Positions 15,693 to 23,306 of a DNA stretch of 35,916 nt are shown in pieces. The stretch comes from Bacillota bacterium (lineage in GTDB: Bacteria > Bacillota > Dethiobacteria > DTU022): the NCBI GenBank assembly GCA_012797095.1, contig JAAZPS010000148.1, positions 1 through 35,916 on the forward strand, given 5' to 3'. A program made the translations under genes and the position numbers. The notes under the pieces were generated by a model, which did not search any database, had not been told where the DNA came from, and was given only the letters and a program-made list of their open reading frames with translations. The number at the start of each line of letters is the position of its first letter. Position 1 is the first letter of the stretch.

Positions 15693-15715
15693 CTACTATC
15701 CCTCCGACAAATAAA

Positions 15716-16936
15716 TTATAGTTTTTCGCTGGCAAAAATAGCTAGGCTGTCGTTGGAACCGTCTTCGATCATGGAAGCACGCGCGTCACGGAAAAGTTTC
15801 TCAATGACATATTCCTTGGTTACGCCGTTGCCACCGAATATCTGAACAGCATCGCTGGCAATCTGGAAGGCAGCTTCGGTACAGAATATCTTGGCGACAA
15901 CGGAGTATTCAGTGGCCGGTGGTACGTTGGAAAGGTTGTAGTTGAGCGCTGCCCGTGAAAGGGCCCGGCAGGCTTCGATTGTCTTGAACATGTTAAAGAG
16001 CTTGAAGCGTACATGCTGATGTTCAAACAGAATCTTGCCCCCCTGGATCCTTTCCTTGGAGTATTTCAGGGCTTCCTCGTAAGCAGCCCGGGCTGCTCCG
16101 GTAAAGGTGGCGGCCATGTAGGCGTTGCAGGTCGCCAGGGTAATGTCGGTTATCGCTTCGTAGCTCTCCTGATCGATAAACATATATTCCTCAGGCACCC
16201 GGACGTTGTCAAAATAGATTTCGCCCTGATTCAGTTCTCTTTGGCCCATTTTGTTAAGAGGTTTCCCCCGGGAAACACCTGGTAGGTCAAGGGGGACCAG
16301 ACAGATCCCTCCACCGGACATGCCCATGGAAGGATCGATGGTCAGATAGACCATCGCATGGGTGGCGATGGTGCCGAGGGAGACCCAGGCCGCCTTTTGA
16401 CCGTTGATCACCCATTCCTCGCCTTCCCGGTGCGCTCTGCACATACCAGCGATACGGGGATCCTTGAACTGAGCGCTGCCTACGGCGAGGGCGTCTGAAC
16501 CATGATCCGGTTCGGTAATCGCCCAGCAGCCGATGATCTTTGCGTCGGTGTCCTCGCAAAAGGGAACCAACAGGTTCTCGATAAGGGTGTCGCTGGGCAC
16601 CAGCGAACCCAGGTAGGCAGGGAACTGGGCCAGCCCCAGGGCAATGCTAAGACCGGATGAACCATAGCCCAGCTCTTCCACGACGATGCTCACCTCAAGG
16701 GGAGAAAGACCCAGACCACCGTATTCTTCCGGGACCAGGGTCTTGTGCAGGCCCAGAGCGTACGCTTTTTTCAATGTATCCCATAAAATAGAGTCCGGGG
16801 CGATGACCTCTTCCGGGCTCAGTTCATCCAGCTTGATGCTGGCCGGTCGCAAGGTTTCAATGGCAAATCTGCGGACGGAATCTCTGAACATGATCTGTTC
16901 TTCGGTAACATTGGCATCCAATTCGAGATAGCTCAT
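15716..16936 (-). CDS. Acyl-CoA dehydrogenase family protein
   Basis: The 406-aa flavoprotein is of the acyl-CoA dehydrogenase family, which makes a 2,3-double bond in acyl-CoA and passes electrons on. Family landmarks include EEYGGLGLSPLE near residue 65, CWAITEPDHGSDA and QKAAWVSLG in the middle domain, and GGNGVTKEYVIEKLFRDARA in the C-terminal helical domain. The usual catalytic glutamate sits in a YEGT-like motif; the equivalent here reads IEDGS, with Asp392 in that place and Glu391 just before. This may mean altered chemistry or substrate. No electron-transfer flavoprotein gene is nearby. It lies between the acyl-CoA synthetase (139-base gap) and the thiolase, so it belongs to the operon's acyl-CoA route. 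Confidence 0.85.
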   Translation of the reverse strand: MSYLELDANVTEEQIMFRDSVRRFAIETLRPASIKLDELSPEEVIAPDSILWDTLKKAYALGLHKTLVPEEYGGLGLSPLEVSIVVEELGYGSSGLSIALGLAQFPAYLGSLVPSDTLIENLLVPFCEDTDAKIIGCWAITEPDHGSDALAVGSAQFKDPRIAGMCRAHREGEEWVINGQKAAWVSLGTIATHAMVYLTIDPSMGMSGGGICLVPLDLPGVSRGKPLNKMGQRELNQGEIYFDNVRVPEEYMFIDQESYEAITDITLATCNAYMAATFTGAARAAYEEALKYSKERIQGGKILFEHQHVRFKLFNMFKTIEACRALSRAALNYNLSNVPPATEYSVVAKIFCTEAAFQIASDAVQIFGGNGVTKEYVIEKLFRDARASMIEDGSNDSLAIFASEKL

Positions 16937-17075
16937 GATCTTTTATTCACTCCCAATTTAAAATGATGAAAAGCTCAGGGGAACAACAAATTAGCCTGTA
17001 GTTCTGGGGACTTCCCATGCTTCCGGGGAAAAAGGGTTTTGCCCGGAAAGATTAGATTCAAGATCCTGCCGGGGA

Positions 17076-18686
17076 TCAAATGTAGTCCTTCACTGCGAAT
17101 ATTTCCCCCTTGCCTTGATTGAACATATCTCTTAAAACCCTTTCCAAAGGTTTTTCGGATATCGTTTTCGGCAGATCATCGAGCACCTGAAGATAGGAGG
17201 GGATAAAATTAGCGGTAAGCTCTTTTTTGCACTTTTCGTAGATTGAAGTGGGGTCGATTGTTTTATCCTTGAACGGGCTGATTGCGGCGACAATATCACT
17301 TTCTCCGGGAGCTCCGGAAGCAGCTGGAATACCGTAGACGCATACTTCGCTAACATCAGGGTGCTCTCCGATGATCTTTTCGATGTAATCCGGTTGGATG
17401 AAATCACCGGCCCGGCGTAGTTCAGTACCCTTTCGGTGATCGAAGTAGAACCACCCTTTTTCATCCCGGTGGACCATGTCACCGGTTCTGAGCCAGCCGC
17501 CTGCTGTCTTTTCCTTGGACTCTTCTGGCAGGCCCAGATAATCAACCTTTGTTTCCCCCCGGAGCATTCTGAAGATCAGCTCACCGGTAACCCCCGGATC
17601 AACCTCGTTGTCGTTCTCATCAACTACTTTCAGCTCCATGACGCCGGGTATCCCCTTGCCGAAAGAACCGATCGGCCCTTTGCCGGGAGGTTTGTACGCA
17701 AACCCGCCCTCAACCGAACCGTACCACTCAAGGATCTGAACAGCGAAACGTTCCTCAAAGGATTCCCAGATTGCTTTGGGGGTTCCGGCGCTGATCACGG
17801 TTTTGACAGGATTTTCGCTGTCATCGGGCCTGGATGGTTCGTTATAGATCGCAGCCATCATACCCCCGAGCAAAGAGAATGAAGTGCAGCCGTATTTGCG
17901 GCAGATATCCCAGATTCTACTTTTGGTGAACCGCTGGCTGAAAACTGCTGTGGTATCCGAGTACAGCGCAGGAAAAAGCGTCACTGCCTGGGCATTGCCA
18001 TGAGAAAACGAAAGCCCCGAATAAAGGATATCTTTCGGGCGGTATTTCCATACTATCTGAGTTAGAACGGAATAAAGACCGGTGCGGTTATTGCGGATCA
18101 TGACACCCTTGGGATCTCCTGTAGTCCCGGAGGTGTAGATGATCTGCATCGGATGACGGACATCCATGATCTTCTGTTCAACTTTATCCCAGTTATCCTG
18201 CTCTAAAATCTCGTTTAGAATCTCATATTTGGGTGACTGCTGGATCTCCTGTTCAGGAAAATAGGAAACAGCGATTGCCTTTACCTGGGTTAATTCGCTG
18301 GCGACCTCCTCCAGATCAGCAAGACATTCCCCGGAGCAGATCACTGCTTTGGCGGAGCTGTGGTTGATGATGAACTTTAGACGGTCCCCCTTGTAGCGGG
18401 GGTCTACGGGTACAGCGATTGCTCCAATGACGATACCGCCAAGCAGGGCATAGATAAATTCGGGGTGATTGCGCATATAAATGGCAAAATGATCCCCTTT
18501 GCCAATTCCCTGCTCGATCAACCAGCGGGCAATCTTGTTTGATCTTTCGTGAAGATCCTGGTAGGTGATCAGATCTTCTCCATATTCGCCCTTCTCAAAG
18601 ATGAAGATCGGTTTGTCTGGCGTCTGGTTTGCTTTTATCTCCACAAAATGAGAGGCGATGACCTGGTTCAGGTGGGCCTTAGCCAT
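17076..18686 (-). CDS. AMP-forming acyl-CoA synthetase (class I, CaiC/FadD-like)
   Basis: The 536-aa enzyme activates a carboxylic acid with ATP to acyl-AMP and then acyl-CoA. The ANL superfamily motifs are in place: phosphate loop YTSGTTGDPKG (184-194), WYGSVEGG (A5), GWLRTGD (A7), the hinge FDHRKGTELRRAGDFI (A8) and a C-terminal PKTISEKPLER with the catalytic lysine (A10, glycine replaced by glutamate). The overall pattern is nearest to crotonobetaine/carnitine-CoA ligases and medium/long-chain acyl-CoA ligases, but the substrate cannot be fixed. It is cytoplasmic, with no membrane segment. It follows the two DUF2148 genes with a 24-base spacing and precedes the acyl-CoA dehydrogenase, so it is the entry step of the pathway. 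Confidence 0.88.
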   Translation of the reverse strand: MAKAHLNQVIASHFVEIKANQTPDKPIFIFEKGEYGEDLITYQDLHERSNKIARWLIEQGIGKGDHFAIYMRNHPEFIYALLGGIVIGAIAVPVDPRYKGDRLKFIINHSSAKAVICSGECLADLEEVASELTQVKAIAVSYFPEQEIQQSPKYEILNEILEQDNWDKVEQKIMDVRHPMQIIYTSGTTGDPKGVMIRNNRTGLYSVLTQIVWKYRPKDILYSGLSFSHGNAQAVTLFPALYSDTTAVFSQRFTKSRIWDICRKYGCTSFSLLGGMMAAIYNEPSRPDDSENPVKTVISAGTPKAIWESFEERFAVQILEWYGSVEGGFAYKPPGKGPIGSFGKGIPGVMELKVVDENDNEVDPGVTGELIFRMLRGETKVDYLGLPEESKEKTAGGWLRTGDMVHRDEKGWFYFDHRKGTELRRAGDFIQPDYIEKIIGEHPDVSEVCVYGIPAASGAPGESDIVAAISPFKDKTIDPTSIYEKCKKELTANFIPSYLQVLDDLPKTISEKPLERVLRDMFNQGKGEIFAVKDYI

Positions 18687-18710
18687 TTAAATCCTCCTTT
18701 TGTACCTTGC

Positions 18711-19361
18711 TCAGTCCTCGATGGCCCCGATAAAACCTCTGGTGTATGTGGGAAACTCCTTTTCAAAGATCTCATCCCAGTACTCATCGGTCCAGAACTG
18801 GTGACGATCAAAATAGGGGTCTCTTTTCGCGGCACTTACGGATAAAGTGACAACTATATCAACATCCTCGATGACCTCCAAAGCGCGAGCGCCAAAAGCC
18901 AGGGTGCTAAAAACACGGCTGTACAATCCCAGACGGTAGGCTGCGGCAGCAGCTGCGTTGGCAGCTATGTTCAGATTAAGGTTTTTGAACTGGCAGCTGG
19001 GCCCTTCCGCCATCAGCGATTCTGTTGGCTCGGCTAGATTAAGCTCTTTGCAGGTGCGGAAACCGCAGGCGCCACAATTGTAATTGAAGGGCGACTTGCG
19101 GGTGTCTCCAAAAATGATAAGGGCGCTTGGTTCTTTAATCAGCTCCATCACATGACGCCCGTCCCTTGCTGCCAAGGGGGACATATCGGCCATGGAATAG
19201 CCAAACTGGGCGATCTCTTCCATCTCTTCCTTGCCGGCTACAACGATCTTCAATGTATTTCGTCCTTCAAACCGGTAGCTGTTGTGGGCGGCCAGTACGA
19301 TTAGCTCTATAGCGCGGTCAAATCCCCTCTGGACCAGCTCTTCCATCTCCAAGATGGCCAT
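18711..19361 (-). CDS. DUF2148 ferredoxin-like iron-sulfur protein (copy 1)
   Basis: The 216-aa protein belongs to DUF2148 (COG4739, annotated as ferredoxin domain-containing, function unknown). Four cysteines form C-x2-C-x4-C-x18-C: Cys96, Cys99 and Cys104 in NCGACGFRTC and Cys123 in GPSC, enough for one [4Fe-4S] cluster. An alanine-rich helix follows (NIAANAAAAAAYRLGL), and the C-terminus has an aromatic-rich tail. There is no signal peptide or membrane segment. It lies 33 bases downstream of a paralogue with the same cysteine layout. The pair may form a heterodimer and carry electrons or an active site for the acyl-CoA pathway of this operon; that role is inference. Confidence 0.8.
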   Translation of the reverse strand: MAILEMEELVQRGFDRAIELIVLAAHNSYRFEGRNTLKIVVAGKEEMEEIAQFGYSMADMSPLAARDGRHVMELIKEPSALIIFGDTRKSPFNYNCGACGFRTCKELNLAEPTESLMAEGPSCQFKNLNLNIAANAAAAAAYRLGLYSRVFSTLAFGARALEVIEDVDIVVTLSVSAAKRDPYFDRHQFWTDEYWDEIFEKEFPTYTRGFIGAIED

Positions 19362-19394
19362 GATTTACCTCCTTTACCGGATAAGTTTATTCGG

Positions 19395-20066
19395 TTAACT
19401 GTAGATCGACCTGAATTGCGGCCAGAGACGCTTGATGATCCGATCAGTCATGGTCCGTTCATTTATTTCATCATATTTTTTGGGGATATCCCGGAATGGG
19501 CTTTTTTCAGTGATCGAGATAGCAACCGCCAGAGCCAGGCCGGTCTCCCGGGGGAGCAGCCTCATCCTCATGGCTGCTGCACCGGCCGACCAGAAAACAC
19601 CGTAGTCAATCCCCAGATTCCTGGCCAGTGTGATAACTCCGTCCAATGCGTAGGCAATATTGTTTGCCCGGAAAATACAGAGAGGGCCAGGGAAAGCGAT
19701 CCTGTTATCACTCGGCAGCCTTTCTGCTTCCCGCAAATTATCGCAAACCAGATGACCGCACATGTTACAGTTAATGTCTGACGGATCGTTTTTGCTGCGT
19801 AGAGAAGTGATCAGCAGCAGAGCATCGGCATCTCGCATCATCATGGCGTCCCGTTTGAAAAACCCCCAGCCTTCATTATCCCCGGCCATATCCTCCACGG
19901 CCTGGCAGAGATCCTCGATCTCACATTCATCATCGATGATATGGACGGTGCACTCACCAACTCCACCAACCCGTGGGGTGGTGGTCGCTGAAGCCAACAG
20001 TAGCCTGGCGGCAATCTTGGCCGCTTCCTTGCGGTCCTTTTCGAACTGTTTCAAAGGCCTTTCCAT
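19395..20066 (-). CDS. DUF2148 ferredoxin-like iron-sulfur protein (copy 2)
   Basis: The 223-aa paralogue has the cysteine pattern C-x2-C-x4-C-x21-C: Cys100, Cys103 and Cys108 in NCNMCGHLVC and Cys130 in GPLC. The N-terminal half differs from its neighbour and has extra cysteines (39, 48, 54) that might bind another cofactor or be structural. An arginine/methionine-rich stretch, AAAMRMRLLPRETG, lies where the alanine-rich helix of the partner continues. It is translated from ATG 20066 with AAAGGAGACC just upstream. It follows the SCP2-like gene at 30 bases and precedes the other DUF2148 gene at 33 bases. Two dissimilar copies side by side suggest different roles in one complex. Confidence 0.8.
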   Translation of the reverse strand: MERPLKQFEKDRKEAAKIAARLLLASATTTPRVGGVGECTVHIIDDECEIEDLCQAVEDMAGDNEGWGFFKRDAMMMRDADALLLITSLRSKNDPSDINCNMCGHLVCDNLREAERLPSDNRIAFPGPLCIFRANNIAYALDGVITLARNLGIDYGVFWSAGAAAMRMRLLPRETGLALAVAISITEKSPFRDIPKKYDEINERTMTDRIIKRLWPQFRSIYS

Positions 20067-20096
20067 ATCAATTGGTCTCCTTTATAGTCATGTGAT

Positions 20097-20486
20097 CTAC
20101 AAAATGCCGTGTTTTTTTGCAATATCGGGGTATATTTCGTAGGCAGGCTTGAGCAAGGGCAGCAGATTTAGCACCTTTGGCATGGGACCTTTTGCCTTGA
20201 TCGCTCTTTTGGCCAGGGCTACCGGCATTTTGATCTTCTGCAGCCAGAATTGATGGCAGGTATCTCCGCTTAAAGTCATCTCCACGGTGGGTTTATCATC
20301 GTGTTCCCCGCAGACAATCTGACCGTCGCTGCATAGCCAGATATAACCTTCCGGATCGCTTATATTGAATTTGATGGTAATTCCTGATTCGAGGTATTTT
20401 GGCCCCACATCGGGGTTATCGAGCAGAGCATGAAAAAGATCACCGAGAACCTCGTACATTTTTTGCGTGCTTTCAAAGATAGCCAT
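20097..20486 (-). CDS. SCP2 sterol-transfer-family protein
   Basis: This small protein of 129 aa matches the SCP2 fold: IKFNISDPEGYIWLCSDG, followed by PTVEMTLSGDTCHQFWLQK and a C-terminal PLLKPAYEIYP segment. Such domains hold lipids, sterols or acyl-CoAs in a hydrophobic tunnel. It heads the minus-strand operon, so it may present or carry the operon's hydrophobic substrate to the synthetase, dehydrogenase and thiolase. A GAAGGGAG ribosome site lies a few bases before ATG 20486. There is no signal peptide. Confidence 0.8.
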   Translation of the reverse strand: MAIFESTQKMYEVLGDLFHALLDNPDVGPKYLESGITIKFNISDPEGYIWLCSDGQIVCGEHDDKPTVEMTLSGDTCHQFWLQKIKMPVALAKRAIKAKGPMPKVLNLLPLLKPAYEIYPDIAKKHGIL

Positions 20487-21021
20487 TTTTTTCTCCCTTC
20501 AGTTATAATTAAAGTGATTCTAGGCGAGGGCGCGGGCGTTGGTAAACAGTGTGTATGAGCACCTCCTTCCGGGATAATTTGAGAACAATACTTTTAAAAA
20601 TCAATCTCAATTGTCTGGCTCTGGATATTACAACAAGTACTGCTCCTGTAATATTTATTAGACATCCGGCTGAAGATTCCTGCATTTCTGAATAGATCAA
20701 ACTGGTCAAACATTGCACCGCAGTGGATCGAGTCGAAATTATTCAGCAAAAATGGTTTTCAGGAAAGTGTAGCGAGCTGCAACGGTGCGATCAGCATTTA
20801 TTTGGCTACAAAAGCATTACATGCGGCAAGAACGGGGCGACAATGTACCGGTCAGGCAGAAGGAATTGCTTTTCTTGGAGTCGAAGAGATGCATTCGAAG
20901 TCAAAGGTAAAAAGTTGGTGAAAGGATTTATTGGGATTCTGCTGTTTCGGGACCGGGAATATCTGGCAGAGCAGATCGTGCAAGGCAAAATTGAGTTGCC
21001 TTTGCGGAAAAAGGTGCAGCC
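20487..21021. other. Divergent intergenic region with regulatory repeats
   Basis: The 535 bases separate the acyl-CoA operon (minus) from hypF (plus). They hold a weak minus-strand promoter candidate (TTTACC 20546-20541, TAGAAT 20522-20517, 18-nt spacer), an inverted repeat TTGAGA/TCTCAA (20579-20584 and 20605-20610), and a second, ATATTAC/GTAATAT (20625-20631 and 20648-20654), suited to a regulator of the operon. A good GGAAGGAGGTG ribosome-like site on the minus strand near 20558-20570 has no proper start after it. From about 20652 to 20927 a plus-strand frame without a start codon looks like a gene relic (see findings). No convincing hypF promoter is visible. Confidence 0.4.
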
Positions 21022-23088
21022 ATGGGCAAGCAGCCTGGATCGGTGGGAATGAGATCTGGCTTTAACAGGGAATGGCGCCGACTGATATCCCCTGATATCG
21101 GAATCTGTGATCTCTGTGCGGCAGAGATTGCCGACAGGAGCAGCAGGCGCTACCGGTACGCTTTCACCAGCTGTCCGGATTGCGGTGCGCGCTTTACGCT
21201 TGCCGGCGAAGGAACGTGCGGCTGCGGGGAAACCGGCCCCGGACCGGTTCAGTGTCCTGATTGTCGGCGGGAGTATGCGGATCCTTCCAGCAGGCGGTTC
21301 CGGTGGCCATTCAGCTCCTGTCCTGTTTGCGGGCCGCAGCTTGCCTTTTACAGGGCCGGAGAGAAGCAATGCGGAGATCCCCTGGCGTTGTTCGATCAGC
21401 TGATCCGGGAAGGTGGAATTGTCGCGGTCAAGGGACTGGGGGGGTATCATCTGGCCGGCGATGCCCGGAACGAGGCGACAGTAGCAAGGTTGAGGAAAAA
21501 CAAGCTGCGCTATGAGAAACCCTTTGCCGTGATGATGCGCGATATCGAGACGGTTAAGCGGTTCTGCCGGCTGGACGCTGCCGAGGAAGCTCTTCTCCGA
21601 TGCGCCGAAAAACCGATCGTGCTCCTTCAAAAGAGGGAGAGCTGCGCGGTAGCCCGGGAGACTGCACCGGGCTGTACCAGGTTGGGGGTGATGCTTCCGT
21701 ACACGCCGCTTCACTGCCTGATCATGGAAAAAAATGATCTGCTGATCATGACAAGCGCCAATCGATGCGATTGCCCGACGATCTATGACGATGACGAGGC
21801 GATGGCCACTCTTTTTGATCTGGCGGAGGCGGTGTTGACACACGACCGGAAGATCGTTCGCCGGATGGATGACAGCGTCTGCCTGGTCGGGGCAGGAAGG
21901 AGGCGGCTGATCAGGCGGGCGCGGGGGTATACCCCGGTGCCGCTGCCCCTGAAAGGCGGCAGCGGGGTGGTGCTGGCCCTGGGGGCGCAGCAAAAAAACA
22001 CCTTCTGCCTGGCCATGGGGGAAAAGGCTTTCCTGAGCGCTCATCTGGGCGATCTGGATGAGCCGGAAAATGAAAGATTCCATGAATCGGAGATACAGTC
22101 GTATCTGCGGTTGTTTGACGCCAGGCCGGAGGCGATTGTCCGGGATCTGCATCCCGACTATGTTTCTACGAGGATTGCCGGTCGTTTCAAAAACAGGCTA
22201 CCGATATATCAGATCCAGCATCACCATGCGCATTTCGCCTCTGTCCTGGCGGAGCATCAGCTGACCGGGAACGCCATTGGGTTGATCTTCGACGGCACCG
22301 GATATGGCGAGGACGGTACCCTGTGGGGCGGTGAAGCCCTCTGGGGGGATATCACCGGGACCGAACGGTTCGGGCATATGCTCCAGGCACCGCTTCTGGG
22401 CGGCGAAGCCGCCATTCGCGAGCCCTGGCGGATGGCCCTGGCGATGCTCAGCATCTCCTGCGGGAAAGCCGCCGCAATGGATCATTTTCAGGAATACGGT
22501 GATCAGGCGGGGCTGTTGCTGCAAGCGGGTGAGCGGAGAATCAATGCGCCGCTGACATCGGGGGCGGGGCGATTATTTGATGCTGTGGCTGCCCTTACCG
22601 GCGTCCGGACCGAGACAACATATGAAGGGCAGGCGGCTATTGAACTCGAGCAGGTGATCGATGATGGAGCAGGGGGAAGCTACGGTTTTGAGATCATCCG
22701 GGAAGAAGGAAGGCTCATCTTTGATTGGCGCCAGCTGATCCGCGATCTCGTTCGCGACCTCGGCAAAGGCTGCAGCAGGGGCGCAATGGCGGCCAGGTTT
22801 CACCGCGCCGTGGTGCAGCTGCTGGTGGATCTTTCACTTCTGGCCAGAAAGGAATATGCTTGCAGCAGGGTTGTCCTTTCCGGGGGTGTCTTTCAGAATG
22901 CGTATCTGCTCGACCATGGGTTTGCCGGACTGCAGAGAAAGGGCTTTACCGTTTATGCCAATGAAAAGGTTCCGGCAAATGATGGGGGGATATCTTACGG
23001 CCAGGCTGCGGCGGTGTCGCGGTTGATCGGGATGAATCATGATCCTTTGAGGGTCAGGAACCGGGAAATGGATGGAGGTGACCGGTAA
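21022..23088 (+). CDS. hypF: Carbamoyltransferase HypF lacking acylphosphatase domain
   Basis: HypF makes the carbamoyl group that becomes the CN ligands of [NiFe] hydrogenase, handing it to the C-terminal cysteine of HypE. This 688-aa form starts directly at the zinc-finger part: two C-x2-C-x18-C-x2-C motifs (Cys29/32/51/54 and Cys78/81/100/103), then the YrdC-like adenylation domain (about 120-300) and the Kae1-like domain with the metal site IQHHHAH. Usual HypF proteins are about 750 aa and begin with a ~90-aa acylphosphatase domain, which is missing. The conserved LPYDRPxT segment between the two zinc fingers is replaced by GEGTCGCGETGPGP. The frame is closed by a stop at 20992-20994, and no acylphosphatase motif appears in other frames. 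ATG 21022 has AAAGGTG just upstream. The stop overlaps hypC (TAATG). Confidence 0.9.
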   Translation: MGKQPGSVGMRSGFNREWRRLISPDIGICDLCAAEIADRSSRRYRYAFTSCPDCGARFTLAGEGTCGCGETGPGPVQCPDCRREYADPSSRRFRWPFSSCPVCGPQLAFYRAGEKQCGDPLALFDQLIREGGIVAVKGLGGYHLAGDARNEATVARLRKNKLRYEKPFAVMMRDIETVKRFCRLDAAEEALLRCAEKPIVLLQKRESCAVARETAPGCTRLGVMLPYTPLHCLIMEKNDLLIMTSANRCDCPTIYDDDEAMATLFDLAEAVLTHDRKIVRRMDDSVCLVGAGRRRLIRRARGYTPVPLPLKGGSGVVLALGAQQKNTFCLAMGEKAFLSAHLGDLDEPENERFHESEIQSYLRLFDARPEAIVRDLHPDYVSTRIAGRFKNRLPIYQIQHHHAHFASVLAEHQLTGNAIGLIFDGTGYGEDGTLWGGEALWGDITGTERFGHMLQAPLLGGEAAIREPWRMALAMLSISCGKAAAMDHFQEYGDQAGLLLQAGERRINAPLTSGAGRLFDAVAALTGVRTETTYEGQAAIELEQVIDDGAGGSYGFEIIREEGRLIFDWRQLIRDLVRDLGKGCSRGAMAARFHRAVVQLLVDLSLLARKEYACSRVVLSGGVFQNAYLLDHGFAGLQRKGFTVYANEKVPANDGGISYGQAAAVSRLIGMNHDPLRVRNREMDGGDR

Positions 23089-23306
23089 TGTGCCTGGCCA
23101 TACCGGGGCGAATTATCGGGATCAAGGACGGCTTCGCCGAGATAGATTACAGCGGTGTATCCAGGAGGGCCAGCTTGAGGCTGATGGAATCCGCGGCAGT
23201 GGGTGACTTTGTGCTCGTGCACGCCGGCTTTGTCATCCAGGTTCTCGATGAGGATGCCGGCCTGGAGCTCGAACAGCTGATCGAGGAAATGATCAATGAA
23301 ATCTAG
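23088..23306 (+). CDS. hypC: Hydrogenase maturation chaperone HypC
   Basis: This small 72-aa chaperone begins MCLAIPGRI, the HypC/HybG signature; Cys2, after removal of the first methionine, binds the iron with HypD and later the large-subunit precursor. The rest forms the beta-barrel (AEIDYSGVSRRASLRL, VGDFVLVHAGFVIQVLD) and an acidic C-terminal helix. The start overlaps the hypF stop by one base and the end overlaps hypD by 11 bases, so translation is coupled through hypF-C-D. Length and sequence are ordinary for the family. Confidence 0.95.
   Translation: MCLAIPGRIIGIKDGFAEIDYSGVSRRASLRLMESAAVGDFVLVHAGFVIQVLDEDAGLELEQLIEEMINEI

Noticed and set aside
17024-17050. Hairpin between the acyl-CoA synthetase and dehydrogenase genes as a terminator
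   Set aside because: The stem is imperfect and no T run follows on the minus strand; the two genes still look like one operon.
20723-21052. Frame-shifted acylphosphatase domain belonging to hypF
   Set aside because: None of the three plus-strand frames has the VQGVGFRP-like signature or the expected domain pattern.
20806-22152. Minus-strand open frame (448 codons) opposite hypF
   Set aside because: Shadow of hypF: low-complexity composition, no ribosome site, no family match.
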